From positions 1 through 48,750 of the forward strand of contig CAVEPA010000014.1 of NCBI GenBank assembly GCA_963617485.1: 48,750 nt of DNA. The letters run 5' to 3'. The notes under the pieces were generated by a model. The model was not told the DNA's origin, ran no database searches, and worked only from the letters and a program-made list of their open reading frames with translations. The translations under genes and the position numbers were made by a program. The stretch's first letter is position 1, and each line of letters starts with the position of its first letter. The DNA is from UBA1757 sp963617485 (GTDB lineage: Bacteria; Bacteroidota; Bacteroidia; Bacteroidales; UBA1402). Below, in pieces: positions 42,812-48,750 of the stretch.

Positions 42812-45800
42812 ATGAAGAGAATTTTTCTGGCCGCGGGCCTGATGTTTTTATGGGGATATTTGTGTGCGATGCCGCTGATGGCAGAGGTTTCGGCCAAGGA
42901 CGACGCGCGTGCGAATAGCCGCGAATTGCGTTACAAGCCAGATGCTTCGGACTTTGTTTTCTGCGGTAGCAAGCCCGAAGTGTACACCCGGGCGCTGTAC
43001 GGCAACAACCAGGCCTTCCGTCTGGAAACCGGCGATATTCCCGCATTCGGGTTTTACGGCAAGAACGGTATGCTGGGCAACGTTGCTTTCGCCCTGATGG
43101 TGGACGGAGAACTTTTTTGGCTCAAGGATGCGGACAACATCGAGGTGCGCTATCGGCCCGGGCAACGCATCTATCATATCCGCGACAGCCGCTTGGGCGA
43201 CAAGGCCAGCTTGACGCTCCGGGCCTTGGCGCGCTACGACAAGGAAGGTGCGCTGTTCGTCATCGAGGCGGAAGGGCTGAAGAGCGGCCTGCAGTGGGTT
43301 TGCCAGTTCGGTGGGGTGCGCGGCCGCAAGTTCTCGCGCAACGGCGACTTGGGCGCCGACCCTTGGGACGCTTTCTGTCTGAAAAAGGACTATTGCCACT
43401 TCAACCGCTTCGATATCGACAAAAACCGCTTTAAAGTATGGTATGGTGCCAAAAACGATATCAGCCAGTATTTCGTCGAAGATTTGGTGAATCCCGAACT
43501 GAAAATCCATAGCCTCTACGGCAGTTTTCCCGCCAAGAGCAAGCTTACTTTGGCCGACCCGGAAAATGTACTCCAAGCGCCGGCCGACAGCGACTACCCT
43601 ACGCTGCGCGCCCAAGGCAAACTCAAGAACGGGCAAAGCTTCTTTGTTTTCTCGCTGACGGAAGATGCCCGCAATCTTAAGCCCAAGCAACTCTATGCCA
43701 GCACCTTGGACAGCATCGACCATCTACAGCAACATTTGCAAATCTATACACCCGACCCTTATATCAACGCCGCTGCCGGAGCCTTGGTGATGGCCGCCGA
43801 TGGTATTTGGGAATCGCCTGTATATCAGCATGGTGCTATCGGCTGGCGCATTGCTCTGGCTGGCTGGCGAGGTGCCTACACGGCCGATCCGCTGGCTTGG
43901 AACGAGCGTGCCGAAGAGCATTTCCGCGCCTATGCCGCTTCGCAGATGACTACCCCACCCGACAAAGGCATCATGATGGATACCGCCCTGAACATCGCCC
44001 GTAGCGCCAAAATAAAAGGCACGCCCATGTACAGCGAGGGTTACATTGCCCGCCACCCCAATAGCAGCAGCACCATGAACCATTACGACATGAACATCTG
44101 CTACATCGATGAGCTGCTGCGCCACCTGCGCTGGACGGGCGATTTGGACTTTGCCCGCGAACTCTGGCCCGTGCTGCAACGCCATCTGGCCTGGGAAAAG
44201 CGCTGTTTCGACACCAACGACGACGGACTTTACGACGCCTATTGCTGCATTTGGGCCAGCGATGCCTTGGAATACAGCGGCGGCAGCGTCACCCATTCGA
44301 GTGCCTACCATTATTTTGCCAACAGCGTGGCCGCCCGCATAGCCAGCCTGATTGGCGAAAACCCCGAACCTTATCGCAAGGAAGCCGCCAAGATTCTGAC
44401 GGCCCTCAACCGCGAACTTTGGCTGCCCCAAGCTGGCCATTGGGCCGAATACAAGGACGTTTTGGGCAAGCAGCTGCTACATCCCGATGCCGCCCTATGG
44501 AGTATCTACCACAGCATCGATTCCAAGGTGCCGACCTCGTTTCAGGCTTATCAGGCGCTGCGCTATATCGACACGCAGATACCGCATTTTCCCGTCAAGA
44601 TTCAAGGCCAGCGTCCCGACGATGACGAGGCCCTTTGGGTGCCCGCCACCACCGACTGGATGCCCTACCACTGGTCTATCAACAATGTGGCTTTTGCCGA
44701 AGTGATGCACACGGCTCTAGCCTATTTTCAAGGCGGCCGGCCCGAAGAAGCCTACCGCGTGATGAAGGGCGCACTTATGGACGGCATGTTTTTGGGACGC
44801 AGCCCGGGCAATGTGGGCCAAGTGAGCTTTTACGACGCGGCCCGAGGCGAGACCTACCGCGACTTTGCCGACCCGGTGGGTGTCTACGCCCGCTGCTTTG
44901 TGGAAGGCTTGTTCGGTGTAGAGCCAGACCTGCTGAACAATATGGTGTTGCTGCGTCCTTCGTTTCCGCAAGCTTGGGACACGGCACACTTCGAAACACC
45001 CTACCTGAACTACAGTTTCGGGCGCGATGCCCAAGGCCAGCGTTGGCATATCGTTCCCAACTTCCGCCAGCAGGCCGACATTGTGCTGCAAGTACCCGTT
45101 TATCGTAGCCGGGTAGACCGGGTGCTGGTGAACGGACAGCGGCCCAAAACGCAATATTTCGTCAAGAACAGCATCGGCAAGCCCGTGCTGCAGATAGTCT
45201 GCTCCCAGGCCGACAGCTACGAAGTTCAGGTTTTCGAAAGCGGCGAAGCCCTGGGCAAACCCGTGTATCCCAAGCAGATAGCTCAAGGCGAAGAGATTCC
45301 GCTCAGCCTGCCGCAGGCTTGTACCCTCAAACAGATTTACGACCCGCAGGGCATCTTAGCGGCGCGCGACCAGTGCGGACATCATACTTATTTTGTCGAG
45401 CTGGGCAAGGGGCCGTTGAGCTGGTGGGAAGCCATCGATGTGGAAATCCTGCCTCGCTTGGAAATTGTCTGCCCGGAACTGGAAGCCGAGCAACTCCTGG
45501 TACAGGTGTACAACCACAGCGCGCAGCCCGTCCAGGCGGAAATCTGGCTCAACCACCGTCCCACCGGCAGCACCTTGCAGCTGCCAGCCCACAGCCTCAG
45601 CCAGACGAGCGTTCTCGAGGGAGCTCAGCACGGCAGCAATCTGGTGGAACTTCGCAGCAAAGGCCAAGTGCTTGCTTCGCAGACCTTGCGGGGCTGGCAG
45701 CTGCCCTTTAACGCAAGCGTCCAAAAGCGCATCGACCTCAAGGCCTACTACAACGACCGCATCGACGATATTTTCGCTTACGGCAAATACATGAGCCCAC

Positions 45801-46456
45801 GCGCTCAGTCTACCTCTTTGCAGCTTCCCAGCCAGGGTTATGGCGAATGGTGCGTGCCCAAGACACTGCCCGAAATCGATGCCGGCGGTTTGCGCCATAA
45901 GGCCGACAGCCAAGGAATTTTCCTAATGCCACAAGGCCTCACTTTCAATATCTGCCAAGACTCACTGGCCGCCAATACGCTCTTTGTTTCACAATGGGAC
46001 AACTACCCCAGCCAGACCAGCATCGCCTTGGACGGAATTTGCGGCACCCACGCCTACCTGCTAATGGCGGGCAGCACCAATCACCAGCAGTGCCACCTTG
46101 CCAACGGCATCGTGCGGGTGCATTACAGCGATGGCAGCCAAGATTCGCTCCTGTTGGTGAACCCCGAAACTTGGGCACCCGTTGAACAAGATTTCTATGT
46201 AGACGGCCTGTCGTTCCGCCTCGAAGAGCCTCGCCCCTACCGCGTGCAACTGTCTACGGGCCTGGCCACCAGAAACTTGGAGCGAGATTTGCAGCTGAAA
46301 GGCGTAGAATACAGCACGGGCCGTGCCATTCCGGGCGGTGCCGCCATTATGCTGGACCTTCCCTTGCGTCCCGACAAGCCCATCAAGTTTATCAGTCTGG
46401 AAGCCAACACCATAGAAAGCGTTATCGGTCTGATGGCGCTGACGATAACGGAATGA
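42812..46456 (+). CDS. Secreted DUF4450 glycoside-hydrolase-like protein
   Basis: 1214 residues with signal peptide MKRIFLAAGLMFLWGYLCAMPLMA. The architecture is an N-terminal beta-sandwich (to about residue 290), then an (alpha/alpha)6 toroid like many inverting glycosidases (GALVMAADGIWESPVYQHGA; DFARELWPVLQRHLAWEKRC; DTNDDGLYDAYCCIWASD). Beta domains follow, the last including LLVNPETWAPVEQDFYVD. Conserved acidic residues in the toroid (EYSGG, DDDEALWVP, TTDWMPYHWS) are candidate catalytic or substrate residues. This domain order matches DUF4450 proteins of Bacteroides polysaccharide utilisation loci, but there are no SusC/SusD genes here. The substrate is unknown. The gene stands between ruvA and a WecA-like gene. 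Confidence 0.75.
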   Translation: MKRIFLAAGLMFLWGYLCAMPLMAEVSAKDDARANSRELRYKPDASDFVFCGSKPEVYTRALYGNNQAFRLETGDIPAFGFYGKNGMLGNVAFALMVDGELFWLKDADNIEVRYRPGQRIYHIRDSRLGDKASLTLRALARYDKEGALFVIEAEGLKSGLQWVCQFGGVRGRKFSRNGDLGADPWDAFCLKKDYCHFNRFDIDKNRFKVWYGAKNDISQYFVEDLVNPELKIHSLYGSFPAKSKLTLADPENVLQAPADSDYPTLRAQGKLKNGQSFFVFSLTEDARNLKPKQLYASTLDSIDHLQQHLQIYTPDPYINAAAGALVMAADGIWESPVYQHGAIGWRIALAGWRGAYTADPLAWNERAEEHFRAYAASQMTTPPDKGIMMDTALNIARSAKIKGTPMYSEGYIARHPNSSSTMNHYDMNICYIDELLRHLRWTGDLDFARELWPVLQRHLAWEKRCFDTNDDGLYDAYCCIWASDALEYSGGSVTHSSAYHYFANSVAARIASLIGENPEPYRKEAAKILTALNRELWLPQAGHWAEYKDVLGKQLLHPDAALWSIYHSIDSKVPTSFQAYQALRYIDTQIPHFPVKIQGQRPDDDEALWVPATTDWMPYHWSINNVAFAEVMHTALAYFQGGRPEEAYRVMKGALMDGMFLGRSPGNVGQVSFYDAARGETYRDFADPVGVYARCFVEGLFGVEPDLLNNMVLLRPSFPQAWDTAHFETPYLNYSFGRDAQGQRWHIVPNFRQQADIVLQVPVYRSRVDRVLVNGQRPKTQYFVKNSIGKPVLQIVCSQADSYEVQVFESGEALGKPVYPKQIAQGEEIPLSLPQACTLKQIYDPQGILAARDQCGHHTYFVELGKGPLSWWEAIDVEILPRLEIVCPELEAEQLLVQVYNHSAQPVQAEIWLNHRPTGSTLQLPAHSLSQTSVLEGAQHGSNLVELRSKGQVLASQTLRGWQLPFNASVQKRIDLKAYYNDRIDDIFAYGKYMSPRAQSTSLQLPSQGYGEWCVPKTLPEIDAGGLRHKADSQGIFLMPQGLTFNICQDSLAANTLFVSQWDNYPSQTSIALDGICGTHAYLLMAGSTNHQQCHLANGIVRVHYSDGSQDSLLLVNPETWAPVEQDFYVDGLSFRLEEPRPYRVQLSTGLATRNLERDLQLKGVEYSTGRAIPGGAAIMLDLPLRPDKPIKFISLEANTIESVIGLMALTITE

Positions 46457-46531
46457 AAAGCCGGCCTCTTACAAGACTGCTAAATTTTTCCGAAAAAACA
46501 GTAACCAAAAGCAATAAACTGCGTCTTGTTC

Positions 46532-46548
46532 CGTTATTGGAAATAACG
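46532..46548. promoter_or_regulatory. Perfect palindrome ahead of the WecA-like gene
   Basis: CGTTATT-GGA-AATAACG, a 7-base perfect inverted repeat ending 17 bases before ATG 46565. It could be a dimeric repressor site or a small RNA hairpin over the start region. No matching regulator is identified. Confidence 0.35.
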
Positions 46549-46564
46549 ACCAATTGTTTTGCCT

Positions 46565-47632
46565 ATGCTGCTGAAAGCTCTACTCATCTTCTTTACAGCT
46601 TTTATTGTCACTAGCATCTCGATGCCCAGCATCATCAAGGTGGCAACCAAGCGTTCCTTGTTCGACGACCATACCGAGGAGCGCAAAATTCATACGCGCG
46701 ACATTTCCAATTTGGGCGGCATAGGCATTTTCTTGGGCTTTTTCTTTTGCATCCTGCTTTTCCAGATTGTTTGCGACTCGCGCGAATTGGGCAGTTTGGC
46801 GGCGGCTTCGGTGCTTTTGTTCTTTATCGCCTTCCGCGACGATTTGGTGCCGGCATCGCCCTATTCCAGGCTGCTGTTTCAGTTTATTATCGCCGCCATC
46901 ATCGTCTTTGTCGGACAAGTGCATTTCGTGCATATCCCCATTTTCCAAGCCAATACCCTACTGAAGGAAATCGTCAATATTCTCTTCTCGTTCATCTTTA
47001 TCGTCGGCTTCATCAATGCCTTCAACTTTATCGACGGCATCGACGGGCTGGCCGGCAGCATCGGTCTGTTCTGCTCGCTGGTTTTCGCCTTCCTGTTTAT
47101 GTGGATGGGGCATTATTCCTACGGCATCACGGCCTTGGCCTTGAGCGGCGCCATTCTGGGTTTCCTTATCTTCAATTTCGGCAAAGCCAAGATTTTTATG
47201 GGCGATATGGGCTCTATGTTGATAGGCGTTTTTCTGGCTATTTTCGGCATCAGCATGGCCAACAGCCCCGTCATTATTGAAGACTGGCTGGCCATTGCCT
47301 ACCCTGGCTGTCTGGTTTTTGCCATTCTGGTGGTGCCCATTATGGACCTTATTACCGTGGTGGGCATTCGTCTGTACTGCCATCAGTCGCCTTTCGTGGC
47401 CGACAAGCGTCATCTGCACCATCGCCTGCTGGGTCTGGGTTGGGACCATCCGGGCATTTGCCTGTTCGAAGTCTGCTTCAACGCCCTGGTGGTAATGGTT
47501 TGCATCGCCTGCCAAAGATTCAGCTCGCCATTCTGGGCCGGGTTCTCCATCGTCCTTCTTGCCGCAACCGTCGAAGGGCTGTTCATCATCTTGTACATGC
47601 GCAAGCAAAAAAAAGAGGCTTCTAAACAATAA
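46565..47632 (+). CDS. WecA/MraY-family polyprenyl-phosphate HexNAc-1-phosphate transferase
   Basis: 355 residues from ATG 46565, with about 10 membrane segments, starting LKALLIFFTAFIVTSISMP. Family signatures are RKIHTRDISNLGGIGIFLG near the first loop, the catalytic NAFNFIDGIDGLAGS, IFMGDMGSMLIG, and the HIH-type loop DKRHLHHRLLGLG. The His-rich loop and overall pattern fit WecA/TagO-like enzymes, which transfer a sugar-1-phosphate (often GlcNAc) from UDP-sugar to undecaprenyl phosphate to start O-antigen, capsule or other surface glycans. MraY is less likely. A Lys-rich cytoplasmic tail ends the chain. Confidence 0.9.
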   Translation: MLLKALLIFFTAFIVTSISMPSIIKVATKRSLFDDHTEERKIHTRDISNLGGIGIFLGFFFCILLFQIVCDSRELGSLAAASVLLFFIAFRDDLVPASPYSRLLFQFIIAAIIVFVGQVHFVHIPIFQANTLLKEIVNILFSFIFIVGFINAFNFIDGIDGLAGSIGLFCSLVFAFLFMWMGHYSYGITALALSGAILGFLIFNFGKAKIFMGDMGSMLIGVFLAIFGISMANSPVIIEDWLAIAYPGCLVFAILVVPIMDLITVVGIRLYCHQSPFVADKRHLHHRLLGLGWDHPGICLFEVCFNALVVMVCIACQRFSSPFWAGFSIVLLAATVEGLFIILYMRKQKKEASKQ

Positions 47633-47670
47633 TTGACATCGTCAGACCATCTTGATTTTGTTTTTTGGCC

Positions 47671-47678
47671 TACTTTTG
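47671..47678 (+). promoter_or_regulatory. -7 element (TACTTTTG) of ddh
   Basis: Perfect TAnnTTTG, 27 bases before ATG 47705, with a TTG 16 bases upstream as a possible -33 element. Confidence 0.6.
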
Positions 47679-47704
47679 CGCCGTCAATTAAAACAAAACC
47701 TAAG

Positions 47705-48604
47705 ATGAAAAAACTCAGAGCTGCCATCATCGGTTATGGCAACATTGGAAAGTACGTGGTGGAAGCCTTGCAAACGGCTCCCGATTTCGAAATTGCAGGT
47801 GTCGTCAGAAGAGCATTGCCTGCAGAAAAAGACCTTGAACTGACACATATCCCCGTCGTTACCGACATTAAAGAATTGGGTCCGGTCGATGTGGCTATTC
47901 TGGCAACGCCTTCGCGCAAAGTGGAGGAAAATGCCCTCAAATACCTGTCGATGGGTATCAATACGGTTGACAGTTTCGACATCCATACCGACATTTGGCA
48001 ATTGAAACAACGCCTGGACGCTTGCGCCAAAGAGCACAAAGCGGTTTCCATCATATCGGCCGGCTGGGATCCGGGCAGCGACTCCATTGTGCGTGCCTTG
48101 ATGCAGGCAGCCGCTCCCAAGGGCCTTACCTACACCAATTTCGGCCCGGGCATGAGCATGGGTCACAGTGTGGCCGCACGCGCCATCGAAGGTGTCAAGG
48201 ATGCCCTTTCCATGACCATTCCTTTGGGCACCGGCATTCATCGCCGTATGGTCTACATCGAGCTTCAGGACGGTTACCGTTTCGAAGATGTGGCCGCTGC
48301 CATCAAGGCCGACGAGTATTTCGCCCACGATGAAACGCACGTTATGCAAGTGGACGACATCAAGACCATCAAGGATATGGGCCACGGTGTGAACATGACG
48401 CGCAAGGGTGTTTCCGGCAAGACGCAGAACCAGTTGCTCGAGTTCAACATGAAAATCAACAACCCTGCCCTGACGGCCCAGATTCTGGTGGGTGTGGCTC
48501 GCGCCGCCCTGAAGCAACAGCCCGGCAGCTACACCATGATAGAGATTCCCGTCATCGACCTTTTGCCCGGCGACAAAGAGAGCCTGATTCGCCAGCTGGT
48601 ATAG
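47705..48604 (+). CDS. ddh: meso-Diaminopimelate D-dehydrogenase
   Basis: 299 residues. ATG 47705 is chosen because it starts at the Rossmann motif (KKLRAAIIGYGNIGKYVVEA) and follows a perfect -7 box; an in-frame ATG at 47633 lies upstream of that promoter. It reduces tetrahydrodipicolinate with ammonia and NADPH to meso-DAP in one step, bypassing the succinyl, acetyl or aminotransferase routes. Substrate-side blocks are DSFDIH, SAGWDPGSDSIVRAL and GPGMSMGHS. It joins lysA and lysC of this window in the lysine/peptidoglycan branch. Confidence 0.95.
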   Translation: MKKLRAAIIGYGNIGKYVVEALQTAPDFEIAGVVRRALPAEKDLELTHIPVVTDIKELGPVDVAILATPSRKVEENALKYLSMGINTVDSFDIHTDIWQLKQRLDACAKEHKAVSIISAGWDPGSDSIVRALMQAAAPKGLTYTNFGPGMSMGHSVAARAIEGVKDALSMTIPLGTGIHRRMVYIELQDGYRFEDVAAAIKADEYFAHDETHVMQVDDIKTIKDMGHGVNMTRKGVSGKTQNQLLEFNMKINNPALTAQILVGVARAALKQQPGSYTMIEIPVIDLLPGDKESLIRQLV

Positions 48605-48615
48605 TACAGCCACTG

Positions 48616-48700
48616 GTTAAAGCTCGCAAACTCGCTACTGCAGCACTCAAACACAATCGCTCCTAACGGCCTGCGCAGCGCCACGAACTGTAGCGCTGGG
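48616..48700. repeat. Dispersed intergenic repeat, copy B
   Basis: Aligns with copy A (42506-42575) in the same orientation at roughly 70-75% identity by eye. It contains its own stem CAGCGC (48676-48681) with GCGCTG (48693-48698). The three-armed palindrome that follows copy A is not seen after copy B. Confidence 0.5.
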
Positions 48701-48750
48701 TGACTGCGTCTTTATTCTTCCCAAAGTAATGCTCAAAGATGTAGACGGCC
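48663..48750 (-). CDS. Possible C-terminal end of a minus-strand gene
   Basis: An open minus-strand frame enters from the right edge and ends at a TAG at 48663-48665. It reads VYIFEHYFGKNKDAVTQRYS followed by a short basic tail. The first half looks protein-like, but the last 12 or so codons run into the intergenic repeat, so the true end may differ or this may be chance. No family is recognised. Confidence 0.25.
   Translation of the reverse strand, partial: AVYIFEHYFGKNKDAVTQRYSSWRCAGR

Overview
The window looks like chromosomal DNA of a member of the Bacteroidales. The evidence is repeated promoter cores of the Bacteroidota type (TAnnTTTG) upstream of genes, the type IX secretion translocon gene sprA next to ruvA, DUF2807, DUF1593 and DUF4450 proteins, FISUMP-type surface proteins, and a 6S-like RNA just downstream of rplT. 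No tRNA, rRNA, CRISPR array or intact insertion sequence was seen.

Layout. Bases 1-13,000 are accessory DNA. They hold the 5' part of a PBECR-type nuclease/polyvalent protein that runs off the left edge, a secreted DUF1593 protein, a HipB-like HTH gene with a decayed hipA-like stub, and a three-gene restriction-modification locus (3041-8663). An AbiE-type module follows, with an intact antitoxin behind a perfect operator-like palindrome and a truncated toxin. A three-gene operon of secreted proteins comes next; two are tandem FISUMP/C-type-lectin-like paralogues with hypervariable C-termini.

Bases 13,000-48,750 are mostly core genome. On the minus strand lie ppdK, pyrC and a dolichol-phosphate-mannose-synthase-like glycosyltransferase. 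On the plus strand lie mfd, then thrS-infC-rpmI-rplT, followed by a terminator and a 6S-like RNA. Next is a long minus-strand run that may be one operon: cca-hisH-hisA-hisF-hisIE-ftsE-lysC-lysA, then a DUF2807 gene. A lipoprotein gene is convergent with the very large sprA, which follows ruvA. A large intergenic region with a three-armed cloverleaf palindrome precedes a DUF4450 glycoside-hydrolase-like gene, a WecA/MraY-like transferase and ddh.

How the genes fit together. lysC, lysA and ddh supply aspartate kinase, DAP decarboxylase and the one-step DAP dehydrogenase route to lysine and cell wall. hisH/A/F/IE cover the middle of histidine synthesis. SprA would export type IX cargo, and the protein at 12402-12899 ends in a sorting-domain-like tail. 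The main points for a second look are the split methylase with a compositionally foreign specificity segment, the FISUMP pair with variation that resembles diversity-generating retroelement targets, the antitoxin-only AbiE remnant, the 6S-like RNA and the cloverleaf repeat.
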